A stretch of DNA of 34,283 nt, taken from the NCBI RefSeq assembly GCF_016902295.1, contig NZ_JACJLQ010000035.1, positions 1 to 34,283 of the forward strand. The letters are read 5' to 3'. The notes under the pieces are model-generated. The model was not told the DNA's origin and ran no database searches. It saw nothing but the letters and a program-made list of their open reading frames with translations. The DNA is from Bacteroides caecigallinarum. GTDB lineage: Bacteria; Bacteroidota; Bacteroidia; Bacteroidales; Bacteroidaceae. This document shows positions 1 to 8,985 of this stretch, in pieces (position 1 is the first letter of the stretch; each line of letters opens with the position of its first letter). The position numbers were made by a program, and so were the translations under genes.

Positions 1-28
1 TACAATATCAAATTAATGATAGACCGCG

Positions 29-52
29 CAAAAAATTAGGGTTTTCAACCCC
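29..52 (-). terminator. Possible rho-independent terminator of the SusC/SusD/TlpA operon
   Basis: Read on the minus strand, a short stem (GGGTT, loop GAA, AACCC) is followed by TAATTTTTTG. It lies about 100 bp past the stop codon of the TlpA-like gene and is the best U-tracted hairpin there. The stem is only 5 bp, so confidence is limited. Confidence 0.4.
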
Positions 53-129
53 AAAAATCGAGTTTTATAAAAGTATTTGCTAATTTTGCACTTGCCACTT
101 GACTCTACAATTTATCTATAGATTTTAAG

Positions 130-146
130 AATCTTGTACCAAGATT
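130..146 (-). terminator. Small hairpin directly after the TlpA-like stop codon
   Basis: AATCTTG and CAAGATT form a perfect 7-bp stem with a 3-nt loop, starting one base after the stop codon. The following minus-strand sequence (CTTAAAAT) is a poor U-tract, so this may be an mRNA 3'-end stabiliser rather than a terminator. Confidence 0.3.
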
Positions 147-1319
147 TTATTGAAGAAGTTCTTTCAACTTATTGGCGAGTTCTTCTCCTAAAATGTTTTC
201 TTCTATCATTATACCTTCTGAATCAATTAAGTATGTAGTCGGTACAAATCTTACCTTATAAAGGCTGGCTACACAGGTCTCGTCTAAAAAGTTAGGCCAA
301 GCAAGTTGTTCTTCTTTTAAAGCCTTTTCCCAGTCCTCTTTTTTCTTGTCGATGGATATACTGATGATTTCGAATCCCTTTTCGCTATATTGAGCATATA
401 GTTTTTTAAGATTAGGTATTTCTTTTCGACAAGGATTGCACCAGGATGCCCAAAAATCAATTAGTAAATATTTCTTTCCTTGACGCAAAGTAGAAAGAGT
501 AACATCGTTTCCGTTTCTGTCTTTAACGGTAAATTCAGGGACTTTGGTTCCTTCTTTTCCGGCTGGATAGAGCTCTTCTTTTACCTTTAGTCCGTAGTAT
601 GATTGCTTGGCTGATGGAGAAAGTGCTTCATACCATGGCTTCATATCTTCACTTAGATAACTCGTAAATGATATCATCATTAAAGGTCCCCAAAATGAGT
701 CTTTATTAGCCATTACTGTCTGATAATATATAGAATCTACTATGTTTAAGAATTTCTTGTCAGCTGACATTCTGGCTTTTCCTCTTTCGCTTTGTTGTAG
801 CTCCTTAATTTTGTTCTGGTCCTTCTGCTGGTATGCTTTCATCATCATGCTATCGTAATCTGCAAACTTGCGTGCATTATCAGCATACAGTGAATCCAAA
901 TAAGTACGGGCAGACAATAACGAATCATACTTTGTGCTGAGTGGCGAACCGCTAACTGATAAACCGGAAAGATTGTAAGATAGGTTACCGTTTGTTTCTC
1001 GTTCAGTTACAGCTCCACTTATTTCTATTGGTGTGTTTTCCAATATAAGGCTACGCCATCCGTAGGCATCTTTCACTATCAGGCGCACAGCCCTTGGTTC
1101 TTCCACTTTTCCTTGAAATATAAACTGTCCATTGGTTACTGTTGTGTCTGCCATTGGAGCTTCGTTGTCGTGGCTCACTGGTACCAGTTGTACATGTGTT
1201 CCATCAGGTAATCCTTCAACACTTCCTTTCAATACATATCCATTGGTTACAGGCTGACCTGTACATGCCATCATGGCCAAACTTAAAAAGGCCATCCAAG
1301 AGAGATTTTTCTTTTTCAT
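147..1319 (-). CDS. TlpA-like thioredoxin-fold lipoprotein with N-terminal DUF4369-like domain
   Basis: This is a predicted periplasm-facing thiol-disulfide protein of 390 aa. It begins with a lipoprotein signal (LAMMAC, lipidated Cys at residue 19). Residues of about 27-125 look like the beta-rich DUF4369 domain often found on Bacteroidetes TlpA proteins. A helical linker follows, then a thioredoxin fold from about residue 257 with the redox motif WCNPC (Cys294 and Cys297) inside DFWASWCNPCRKEIP. The cis-Pro segment is seen as VRFVPTTYLI. Such proteins reduce disulfides in envelope proteins. It is last in an apparent susC-susD-tlpA operon, 9 bp after susD, which suggests that it serves the same uptake system. 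The substrate cannot be read from sequence. Confidence 0.88.
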   Translation of the reverse strand: MKKKNLSWMAFLSLAMMACTGQPVTNGYVLKGSVEGLPDGTHVQLVPVSHDNEAPMADTTVTNGQFIFQGKVEEPRAVRLIVKDAYGWRSLILENTPIEISGAVTERETNGNLSYNLSGLSVSGSPLSTKYDSLLSARTYLDSLYADNARKFADYDSMMMKAYQQKDQNKIKELQQSERGKARMSADKKFLNIVDSIYYQTVMANKDSFWGPLMMISFTSYLSEDMKPWYEALSPSAKQSYYGLKVKEELYPAGKEGTKVPEFTVKDRNGNDVTLSTLRQGKKYLLIDFWASWCNPCRKEIPNLKKLYAQYSEKGFEIISISIDKKKEDWEKALKEEQLAWPNFLDETCVASLYKVRFVPTTYLIDSEGIMIEENILGEELANKLKELLQ

Positions 1320-1328
1320 AACGTGGTT

Positions 1329-2753
1329 TTATTTAGATACATTCTGTTCAATTGTTCCGTTTCCAGGATTATTCAAAGCGCCGGCTGGGAAAGGCATAGT
1401 CCACAAATGTGAAGTCGGGCTTAGAGTATATTCTGTTCCATTGTAATTTTTTGTCATTGTACGTAAGTACTTTCCTTCGCTGTTAAAACGACGGGCATCT
1501 GCAAAAGGAACTATGGAGAATATCAACTCATTGTCTTTAGTGTTCCGAATTAAAGAAAGAGCTTCCTCAAGTGTACTTGCAGTTGCAGGACGATACATCT
1601 CGGGGCGGATGCGTGTAGCGCGTACTGCATTGAGCGTATTCATCGCTTCTGTAAAATCGTTTTGCGTTGTTAGTCTTGCCTGACATTCGGCTTTGATGAG
1701 ATATGCCTCACATGTGGTTAGTCCTCCATGATTGAAGAATCCGGAAGTCAAAGCCGCATAATATGTGTCGTTATTATCTACCTTAAGTTTCCAGCGTGAA
1801 AGGAATCTGGCATCTCCATCTTCAAAGCGTGCGGCTCTTTCTGCAGGAATGTTATATTCATAGCTGTCGTAGTTTGACTGTCCACCGTAGCGTAAATAAT
1901 AGTTTTCCACGTAATCATATTGCATAGGGGTGGCGAGCTTGTCGTAGTTATCGGGGTCTTCAATAGCGGTCTGATGTTCTTCGTAAAAAGAGTTCCAGTC
2001 ATATAGCTGATTGTTCTGTTCCAAGGCCAAATTGGAATAGCGTAATGCTTCTTCATAATTCTGCATTTGCAGATATATTCTGGCAAGTAAAGCATAACCT
2101 GCCCCTAAATTAGGATGAATTGCTGTCATTGACTGAGCTGGTAATCCCATTTCAATGGCTTCTTTAATATCATTCAACATGAAGTCATACAAATATTGAA
2201 TAGAAACCTGTTTGTAGGGTGCATCAATATTGGCACTGGTAATAAGGGGTACACTTAGCTTTTCTTCGGCAGTAGAGGCATCGTAGGTATCCGCATAATA
2301 GTTAGTCAGGACATCATAGCAAAGCGACCGTATCACTTTGGCGTATGCTATCACCTCGTTCCGTTCTGCGTCTGTAGCTTCAGTGGCTGTCGGAGCATTT
2401 TCTACAATCAGGTTACAGTTGGATATTGTCGCATATAGTGCATAATAAGTATCTTCATCTGAATTGTTCAGCATGATACGGTCGGCAGACTCATCCCACA
2501 TGTAGTTGGCCCGATTGAGGCTTGGTGAATTGACTTGTGCATTTTTCAGATAAACGTCGTTCAGCAGATACAAAGCGTTCAAAATAGGTGTACGGCCATT
2601 TGTGTACTGGTCTCGTAACAGTGCTTCGAAGTCAGCCAGTGTAGTTGGTATTTTGGAGCCTTTCGGCGGTATGTTCAAGTAATCGTTGCATGCACTGCAT
2701 ATAATGCATGTGAGTATAATCAAAAGATTTATAAATTTAGTCATAAATGTCAT
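1329..2753 (-). CDS. SusD/RagB-family outer-membrane nutrient-binding lipoprotein
   Basis: This is a surface lipoprotein of 474 aa that caps a SusC-type TonB-dependent transporter and binds the ligand. The signal peptide ends at a lipobox (ICSAC, Cys22 from the first Met; a second in-frame ATG three codons later is an equally good start). It is followed by the NDYLNIPPKG segment typical of SusD N-termini. The middle carries TPR-like helices (for example LLARIYLQMQNYEEALRYSN), and the C-terminal RagB/SusD portion contains LIKAECQARL and NELIFSIVPFADARRFN. It lies 13 bp after susC and 9 bp before the TlpA-like gene. No glycan-degrading enzyme sits beside it, so a peptide, metal-complex or other non-polysaccharide ligand is possible. 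Confidence 0.93.
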   Translation of the reverse strand: MTFMTKFINLLIILTCIICSACNDYLNIPPKGSKIPTTLADFEALLRDQYTNGRTPILNALYLLNDVYLKNAQVNSPSLNRANYMWDESADRIMLNNSDEDTYYALYATISNCNLIVENAPTATEATDAERNEVIAYAKVIRSLCYDVLTNYYADTYDASTAEEKLSVPLITSANIDAPYKQVSIQYLYDFMLNDIKEAIEMGLPAQSMTAIHPNLGAGYALLARIYLQMQNYEEALRYSNLALEQNNQLYDWNSFYEEHQTAIEDPDNYDKLATPMQYDYVENYYLRYGGQSNYDSYEYNIPAERAARFEDGDARFLSRWKLKVDNNDTYYAALTSGFFNHGGLTTCEAYLIKAECQARLTTQNDFTEAMNTLNAVRATRIRPEMYRPATASTLEEALSLIRNTKDNELIFSIVPFADARRFNSEGKYLRTMTKNYNGTEYTLSPTSHLWTMPFPAGALNNPGNGTIEQNVSK

Positions 2754-2766
2754 GCAATATAATTGG

Positions 2767-5700
2767 TTAGAAATTCAGGTAAACGCCACACAGGTAGTTA
2801 GGCTTGGTATATCCGCCAAGCAGATACTTGGCATTGCTGCTTTTGGCCACTGTAAACACATTCTCCATGCCCAGCATGATACGTGCATTCTTCAGATATA
2901 GTTTATGACACCATTTTGAAGGAATGCGGTAAGTCAATGAAAGGTTTCTTAAACGCCAGTTTGTTGCATCAATTACGTTTATAGAGGAGTTGGCATACAT
3001 ACTTTGGTAGTTATAGTTGTAGAGTGGGCTTTCCGTAGATATATAGCGTGGTATATCAGTATGAGCTTCGTCACCAGGTTCACGCCAGCGATTTTCTATG
3101 TCTTTGCTGACTACTCCCATACCCGACGAAATAAATGCTGTGTTTGTGTTACGCATTTTATGTCCGCCTTCAAACAGGAACTGAGCAGCCAGTTCCCAGT
3201 TCTTCCAGCGTAGATTTGTACTGACAGAACCATTATATATTGGTACGGTAGTCCCCAGGTAAATGAGGTCCTCAATTTCCGAAGGAGTCATATCTGTATA
3301 TAATTCTCCTTCTGCGTCATATACTTGCGGAGTTCCGGTCTCACTTAATCCTGCCCATTGATAGCCATAAATGGCATTGTATGGATTTCCTACCCGTGGA
3401 TATGCGGTAGGGTAATCAATTACCAGATATGCTACCGGAGCTTTCACATTTACATACGTTACTTTATTTTTGTTGTAACCTAATACACCGCTTACATTCC
3501 AGTTCCAGTCGTTATTGCGAATAACATCTCCCGACAGTGTCAGTTCAAAACCTTTATTCGTCATTTCTCCGTTATTGATGGAATATGTGCTATATCCCCA
3601 TCCTTCAGTCGGTACGCCATTGGTATTGGCAAGAAGGTCAGTTCCTTTTTTATTGTAATATTCAATAGAACCGTTCAGGCGGTTACCTAACAATGCAAAG
3701 TCTATTCCTACATTGAGAGTTGTAGTCTTTTCCCAACGTAAATTGGGATTCGGACGACTTGAAATAGTACCCTGAATACCTCCTACCTGGTTGTTATTGT
3801 TATAATATGCTATCATGTAAGGAGCTGAGTTCTTTGCAATGTTACCGCCGATACCATAACTTGCACGAAGTTTTAGCATGTTGATCCATGCAACATTGAA
3901 GAATGCTTCACGATCAATATTCCAGCCGGCTCCTACCGACCAAATAGGTCTTTTCTGATATTTGGAACCGGTTGAGAACAGATTCGTCTTGTCCCAACGA
4001 ATACTTCCACTTACCATGTACTTCCCGTCGTAAGTATAGGCGGCATTGCTATAGACCGATACATAACGGTTTACAAGTTCACGAATGTAAGCAAATTTTT
4101 GTTGGCTAAAGGACGCATATCCCCATTGCCCATTGAAGTTGCTTAGTTGTCCGGCATTAATCATGCTGTAAGTCAGCAGTTGTGGATCATAATTGTAGAG
4201 TGTACGGTCGTTATATTCCATTTTGTTTTCTCTGGTTTCCGTACCCAGAATCATGGTTATATCGTGTTTCCCGGCAATTGTTTTGTTAAAATCCAACTGT
4301 TGACGGAAATTATAAGCATGTGTCGTATTTGCTGATGTAAAAAATACATTGCCATAAGGTAAGGCAAATGTGGAAGTACCGTCATTATTTGATGTAGAAA
4401 ATGTATTTACCATGTTTCTCACCTCAAAAGAGTCTTTTCCTTTCAATTGCTCAGTTTTATATTCTGCATATTCATACTGGAAGGACGCTGTGTATTTTAG
4501 CCAGTCGGTAAACTTGAAAGTGAGTCTGGCGAATGTACGGTTACTGAAATCACGGCTTTTCGTCAGATTCATTCCGATTTCATCCAGCGGTGTTATGTCC
4601 AGATTATATAAGCCGTTGTTGTGCAACAGATTCAGATTGTACAGACTGTAACGGTCTTCTTCAGTATTTGTATAATACGTACCGTCACTGTTCATCAGTC
4701 CGTCATAAGGCATATAAGTATAGCCCGGCGAAAAGAGATTAAATGATTGTGTGGTTCCTTTTCCATAATTCAGATAAGTTCCTACATCCAGAGTAAGCCA
4801 CGAAGTCATTTGTGTTGAGTTCTGCAAATTAATACCGATAGTGTTATTTTCTGAGAACTTATCCTCCAGCTGGTTTTGGCGATATGATACGGATGCGTTG
4901 AAAGTGTTTTTCTCTGTTCCTTTTCCGATGTTCAGGTTATATTGTTGAGAAAACGGATTACGTTTGCCGTATTTTTCTATATCCTTGTAATAACGGTAAC
5001 CTTGTGAAGCCAGTCCTTTCAGATTGCTTTCAAGTTGGTCTTGAGTGATATTCCCGGCATAATAGTTTAGTATATTACGTATTCCCTGAGTTGAATATGA
5101 CATGTTATCCAAAACTGTGTTAGCGTAGCTTCTTACATCACCTTCATGTAGTTGGGGATTCTGTGCAGCCCATTCACGTTCCAGCTCAATCATCGTGGCC
5201 GATCCTGCCAGATATTTATCAGCATACGTGTCATAAGGATTAACTGTCAGTGTAGCGGAAAATGACACATTAAGTTCGTCTTTTTTTGCTCTTTTTGTTG
5301 TGATTACAACAACTCCATTTGCAGCGCGAGCTCCGTAAATAGAAGTAGCGGCAGCGTCTTTTAGTACAGTGATGCTCTCAATGTCTTCCATATTAAGATC
5401 TGGTACACTTTCTATCCAGTTACCATAACCATCGTTGGTCGTTTTCTCTACGGGGAAGCCGTCGATTACGTACAATGGGGTAGTAAGTCCGTTCATTGAG
5501 GTAACTCCTCGGATTTTTCCGTCGCTGTATCCTGCCACACGGCTTTCGAGTATTGCTCCCATATCGCTCAGACGTTGTGTTTCCAGCTTTTTGGAGTCAA
5601 CTTTTGAAAATGCTCCTGTTGCACGCTCTTTCGAAATGGTTTGATAACCTGTTACTACCACCTCATCAAGAAGTTCCGATGATGGCTGTAAAGCGATAAA

Positions 5701-6021
5701 ATAATCATTATCGGCATTCAGTTTCACCCGCTGTGTTTTATATCCAAGATAGGAAGCTTCTATCTCTTTGGTATCATATGGGAATGTCAGTGTAAAGTGT
5801 CCCTGAACATCCGTAATGACAGCCGCAACAGATCCTCTTGTATCTTCATTTACCTGTTTGACGTGTGCTGCAGGCAGCGGCTCGTTGTTCTCATCCACTA
5901 CAATGCCATGAATAGTGCGGTTGCCCTGCGCATGAGTTTCGCACACAAACAGAATAAACGTACATAGCCAAAGCAGGAAGAGGATTCTGAAACGAGTTTC
6001 ATGTAATACTACTTTCTCCAT
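2767..6021 (-). CDS. SusC/RagA-family TonB-linked outer-membrane transporter
   Basis: This 1084-aa protein is a TonB-dependent channel that works with the adjacent SusD. An N-terminal signal peptide (hydrophobic segment of about residues 11-28, ending near THAQG) is followed by a carboxypeptidase-regulatory-like domain starting TIHGIVVDENNEPLPAAHV. The plug domain starts after the TonB-box-like DEVVVTGYQ and contains the family motif PLYVIDGFPV, then IESITVLKDAAATSIYGARAANGVV. The remainder is a beta-barrel with alternating aromatic strands ending in a terminal Phe. There is no N-terminal STN signalling domain, so anti-sigma-factor control is not expected. It is first of three co-directional genes, with the AraC/TPR regulator 149 bp upstream. 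Confidence 0.95.
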   Translation of the reverse strand: MEKVVLHETRFRILFLLWLCTFILFVCETHAQGNRTIHGIVVDENNEPLPAAHVKQVNEDTRGSVAAVITDVQGHFTLTFPYDTKEIEASYLGYKTQRVKLNADNDYFIALQPSSELLDEVVVTGYQTISKERATGAFSKVDSKKLETQRLSDMGAILESRVAGYSDGKIRGVTSMNGLTTPLYVIDGFPVEKTTNDGYGNWIESVPDLNMEDIESITVLKDAAATSIYGARAANGVVVITTKRAKKDELNVSFSATLTVNPYDTYADKYLAGSATMIELEREWAAQNPQLHEGDVRSYANTVLDNMSYSTQGIRNILNYYAGNITQDQLESNLKGLASQGYRYYKDIEKYGKRNPFSQQYNLNIGKGTEKNTFNASVSYRQNQLEDKFSENNTIGINLQNSTQMTSWLTLDVGTYLNYGKGTTQSFNLFSPGYTYMPYDGLMNSDGTYYTNTEEDRYSLYNLNLLHNNGLYNLDITPLDEIGMNLTKSRDFSNRTFARLTFKFTDWLKYTASFQYEYAEYKTEQLKGKDSFEVRNMVNTFSTSNNDGTSTFALPYGNVFFTSANTTHAYNFRQQLDFNKTIAGKHDITMILGTETRENKMEYNDRTLYNYDPQLLTYSMINAGQLSNFNGQWGYASFSQQKFAYIRELVNRYVSVYSNAAYTYDGKYMVSGSIRWDKTNLFSTGSKYQKRPIWSVGAGWNIDREAFFNVAWINMLKLRASYGIGGNIAKNSAPYMIAYYNNNNQVGGIQGTISSRPNPNLRWEKTTTLNVGIDFALLGNRLNGSIEYYNKKGTDLLANTNGVPTEGWGYSTYSINNGEMTNKGFELTLSGDVIRNNDWNWNVSGVLGYNKNKVTYVNVKAPVAYLVIDYPTAYPRVGNPYNAIYGYQWAGLSETGTPQVYDAEGELYTDMTPSEIEDLIYLGTTVPIYNGSVSTNLRWKNWELAAQFLFEGGHKMRNTNTAFISSGMGVVSKDIENRWREPGDEAHTDIPRYISTESPLYNYNYQSMYANSSINVIDATNWRLRNLSLTYRIPSKWCHKLYLKNARIMLGMENVFTVAKSSNAKYLLGGYTKPNYLCGVYLNF

Positions 6022-6169
6022 ACTTATATCTTTTTTTAAAGGTTATATATTTAAACCTGAATTTTGCTCATGTGCAAAAATGTAAAAAAAAGATATAATA
6101 TTGATACTAAATACGCATTCAAATTCGACAATTGTTACTTTAGGAGAAGATTTTTTGTTAAAACGTTTT

Positions 6170-7975
6170 TCATCCTTCTTTTTTATGCATGGTAATAACC
6201 TTATTGCGATATTGTTTTGGGGGAATCCCTACAATATCCTGAAAAATTTTATAGAATGTGCTCATGGAATTAAAGCCCACTTCAGAAGCTACAGCCTTTA
6301 ATGGTATATCATTTTTAGGATCGCTAAGCAAACGGATAGCCTCCTGAATTCGATAACTGTTGACGTATTGCGTAAAATTCTGTTGTGTCTGCTCATTGAT
6401 TACTTGCGACAGATAAGTGCGGTTTGTTTCAAGTAAGTCGGCAACACGTTCTTTTGTCAATAAGTTTTCTTTATATACCTTTTGTTCCTGCATTAGTTTT
6501 TCCAGTCGTTGAAACAGTAAAGTTTTCTTTTCATTACTCAATGAAGAGGCCGCATACTTTTCATTGGTAGAAGAAGTTACACTTGCTGCTGTATTTATAT
6601 GTTCCTGCTGTAAGGAATTAATTATGGCTTTGAGATGTTCCTCCTTGCGGATTGATTCCTGATGCTGTCGCACGATACTGGTATATAAAATGTTTTTCCT
6701 CCTATACATAAGCCATAACGTAAAGGTGACAATCAGAATCACTAAGAGGACGCAAAGAAGGGCTTGTTCCTTTTTTTCTTTCTGTAGCAAAACAAGTTTC
6801 CCTTCCCGGATTTCATTTGCCTGACGTTCTGTATCGTACTTTATGCGAAGTTCACTCAGCATTTTTTCTTTATCAATATTGAAAATACTGTCTGTTTCCT
6901 GCTGTAACTTTCGTTGCCAGGCAAGTGCTTCGGCATACTGTCCCATGTTTTCATAACAGACGGACAATGTATTGATTACTTGGTTTCTATATATCGCACA
7001 ATTCTCTTCTTTAGTGAGTGATAAGGCTTTTAGTAGTAAATCTATAGCATGCTTATTGTATCCATCTTCTTTTAATGCTATCGCATATTCATTCAGTAAA
7101 ATTACTTTGTATGAGGTCTGGTTCATAGTATTCAGCGATAATCCTTTCCTGTAATATTCAATCGCCTGTTTTTTATTACCTTTAGCAAATTCTATCATGC
7201 CGTATATTGCGTACACATTTCCTTGATTGTAATACTCGTTCTGGTTCATGATAAATTCGGCCTCCTTTATATAAGGTAAAGCTTTATCATATTCCTTACG
7301 CAGATAATACATATATGAAGTGTTTAATGAACCGATAAAGATAAGATAGGCTGAATTTTGTTTATGCCCCATTTCATAAGTCTGCAGTGCGTAGGTCAGA
7401 CCATCAGGATTGTTTTGTAAAAAATAAATACTGGAGATATTTCCCAGCAGAATAGCTTCAAGTTCACTGTTTTCACTTTTGTGGGCCGCTTCTATTCCTT
7501 TAAAGAAATAATGCAGGGCAGAATAATAGTCTTTGTTAAGGTTACTGGCATATAACCCCATTCCGTTATAAACGGAACATAAAGCCGAATAGTTATTGGT
7601 GCTTTTTCCCAGCAAAGATGCTTGCTCGAGATGATTTATTGCGCTCGAATCACCTAACATGACGTGTGCTTGCCCTAATGCGATATGTGCATACAGCAAG
7701 CTATATTCATAATCTTGTTTTTCATATCCTATACGAAATAATTCTTCCCCATACTCTATTACTTTGCGGTAATCAGCTTTGTGTAAATACAAAAAACAAA
7801 GTTCTTTTAATACTTGTACATCTTTCGGATTGCGTTTTAATATCTGTTCCTGCTGCTGTATGGCTGGAAGAATGTTTTCTTGTGCCTGACATGTCAACAG
7901 GATACAAATAGTGGAAAATATAATTATTTTAAGTCTTAATTTTATGCTTATCTGTATAGGGCTTGATTTCGGCAT
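6170..7975 (-). CDS. TPR-containing, membrane-anchored AraC-family transcriptional regulator
   Basis: This is a 601-aa protein of a Bacteroidetes-specific architecture. An N-terminal signal or membrane segment (about residues 15-30) is followed by tetratricopeptide repeats to about residue 390. A transmembrane helix lies at about 403-423 (ALLCVLLVILIVTFTLWLMY), then a basic/coiled-coil linker, and an AraC-type double helix-turn-helix at about 498-598 (ERVADLLETNRTYLSQVINE and LKAVASEVGFNSMSTFYKIF). Proteins of this layout are thought to sense with the periplasmic TPR part and bind DNA with the cytoplasmic HTH. Its position just upstream of susC, in the same direction, suggests that it controls the transporter operon; this is inferred from context only. 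There is no kinase or receiver domain, so it is not a hybrid two-component regulator. Confidence 0.9.
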   Translation of the reverse strand: MPKSSPIQISIKLRLKIIIFSTICILLTCQAQENILPAIQQQEQILKRNPKDVQVLKELCFLYLHKADYRKVIEYGEELFRIGYEKQDYEYSLLYAHIALGQAHVMLGDSSAINHLEQASLLGKSTNNYSALCSVYNGMGLYASNLNKDYYSALHYFFKGIEAAHKSENSELEAILLGNISSIYFLQNNPDGLTYALQTYEMGHKQNSAYLIFIGSLNTSYMYYLRKEYDKALPYIKEAEFIMNQNEYYNQGNVYAIYGMIEFAKGNKKQAIEYYRKGLSLNTMNQTSYKVILLNEYAIALKEDGYNKHAIDLLLKALSLTKEENCAIYRNQVINTLSVCYENMGQYAEALAWQRKLQQETDSIFNIDKEKMLSELRIKYDTERQANEIREGKLVLLQKEKKEQALLCVLLVILIVTFTLWLMYRRKNILYTSIVRQHQESIRKEEHLKAIINSLQQEHINTAASVTSSTNEKYAASSLSNEKKTLLFQRLEKLMQEQKVYKENLLTKERVADLLETNRTYLSQVINEQTQQNFTQYVNSYRIQEAIRLLSDPKNDIPLKAVASEVGFNSMSTFYKIFQDIVGIPPKQYRNKVITMHKKEG

Positions 7976-7990
7976 GACATTCTTAAAAAT

Positions 7991-8212
7991 TTATTTATTG
8001 CATTGGAAGTGCAATAGATGTATTTGTTTTTGTAACTCGCCGGCTACTGTACCACCAATCCACCGTTCTTCCCATTCTGGATGTTCTTTACGTAAGTTGA
8101 GTGCAAGTAAATTGCCATCAAAAGATTTGCAGTGAATGTAATAAGGGGATAATCTACTTTTCCCAGCTCCGTTAGGACCTGCTATGACTGTAAATTCTGG
8201 ACGTGCTTCCAT
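7991..8212 (-). pseudogene. Truncated zeta-toxin/AAA-type P-loop kinase fragment
   Basis: Only 73 codons remain. The start FTVIAGPNGAGKS is the P-loop opening of zeta-toxin-like NTPases, which phosphorylate UDP-activated sugars or similar targets. The next segment (FDGNLLALNLRKEHPEWEERWIGGTVAGELQKQ) also matches the N-terminal part of that family as I recall it. Family members are usually about 190-280 aa. Here the frame runs into an unrelated 10-residue tail and stops 15 bp before the AraC/TPR gene. The catalytic middle and C-terminus are missing, so a phosphotransferase activity is unlikely. It lies directly beside an intact toxin-antitoxin pair, suggesting erosion of a plasticity spot. Confidence 0.65.
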
Positions 8213-8264
8213 TCCTTTATTTATTTAATAAATAAGCATATCTGCCTTTTCCTTTATCTGCTAC

Positions 8265-8540
8265 TTATTTCCTGGTATAATGGTATCTCATAGAGAATAT
8301 ATAAACCTCTATTATATCATCATGTACAGAGTAAACGATTCTATGCTCTGCATTGATTCTTCTTGACCATTTTCCTGCAAGTTCATATTTAAGCGGTTCT
8401 GGCTTTCCTATTCCTGTATAAGGGTGTGCGGCAATATCTTCAAACAAGTTTTTGATTTTATTCAATATTGCTTTGTTTCCGCTTTGGGTAAAGTATAGAT
8501 ATTCTTTCCTTGCCTGTTCCGATAATGTTATTCTGTACAT
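8265..8540 (-). CDS. yoeB: YoeB/Txe-family mRNA interferase toxin
   Basis: This 91-aa protein has the layout of YoeB, a ribosome-dependent mRNA endonuclease. The family core HPYTGIGKPEPLKYELAGKWSRRINAEHRIVY is present, and the C-terminal RYHYTRK carries the catalytic-type His near the end. The conserved Glu (PEP), Arg (RRI and EHR) and His positions appear intact, so the toxin looks functional. It overlaps the antitoxin gene by 13 bp, a translationally coupled arrangement with the antitoxin first. The symbol is used at family level; orthology to E. coli YoeB is not claimed. Confidence 0.88.
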   Translation of the reverse strand: MYRITLSEQARKEYLYFTQSGNKAILNKIKNLFEDIAAHPYTGIGKPEPLKYELAGKWSRRINAEHRIVYSVHDDIIEVYIFSMRYHYTRK

Positions 8541-8818
8541 GCCACACGCTTTAAGAAATCCTCTATGCTTTCACCTTCATTCTGGGATATGGAATTTCCG
8601 TTCTTAATATCCTCTTCGCCTTTATGTATTGCTTCCATTGTATCGGGCGACGACATGATGTATTCTGTTTCCTTTAGAGAATTGTATTCATCCAAAGAAA
8701 TCATTACTACTCCTTTGCCATTACCACGATTGATAACTACAGTGTCAAAATCATCAATCACTGCATCAATGTAGCTTTTCAAGTTGGTTCTTAAATCTGT
8801 GTAATTGGCTGTTTTCAT
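8528..8818 (-). CDS. yefM: YefM/Phd-family antitoxin
   Basis: This protein of about 96 aa opens with MKTANYTDLRTNLKSYIDAV, the DNA-binding Phd/YefM fold. It continues with VVINRGNGKGVVMISLDEYNSL, and has an acidic flexible C-terminal half that would wrap the toxin. I chose the ATG at 8818 because an AAAGGAG Shine-Dalgarno sits just upstream; the in-frame ATG eight codons earlier would put that ribosome site inside the gene. It neutralises the overlapping YoeB-type toxin and probably represses the shared promoter, where a direct repeat overlaps the promoter elements. Confidence 0.88.
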   Translation of the reverse strand: MKTANYTDLRTNLKSYIDAVIDDFDTVVINRGNGKGVVMISLDEYNSLKETEYIMSSPDTMEAIHKGEEDIKNGNSISQNEGESIEDFLKRVACTE

Positions 8819-8838
8819 AAATTCTCCTTTGTTATAAT

Positions 8839-8871
8839 GCAAATATATGTACTTATTTGCGTACTTACAAA
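8839..8871 (-). promoter_or_regulatory. Toxin-antitoxin promoter with embedded operator-like repeat
   Basis: On the minus strand TTTG (8868-8871), a 20-bp spacer and TATATTTGC (8839-8847) match the Bacteroidetes sigma-ABfr promoter. The spacer holds a direct repeat GTACTTA (plus strand 8849-8855 and 8861-8867, 12 bp apart), well placed for autorepression by the antitoxin complex. Confidence 0.7.
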
Positions 8872-8931
8872 TATAAATGGTTAATTATTCGATATTCAGG
8901 GATAGAACACACAATAATATATAAACAAAAA

Positions 8932-8964
8932 AAACTCCTGCAACCATTTAGATTACAGGAGTTT
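8932..8964 (-). terminator. Rho-independent terminator after the GGGtGRT gene
   Basis: On the minus strand AAACTCCTG pairs with CAGGAGTTT across a 15-nt loop and is followed by a long T run (TTTTTTTTG). It lies 22 bp past the stop codon at 8986 and separates this operon from the toxin-antitoxin promoter. Confidence 0.85.
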
Positions 8965-8985
8965 ATATATTTGATTAAGTATAAA

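Noticed and set aside
1..110. Plus-strand promoter TAATTTTGC near position 80
   Set aside because: It matches the -7 consensus, but there is no -33 element and no plus-strand gene follows it.
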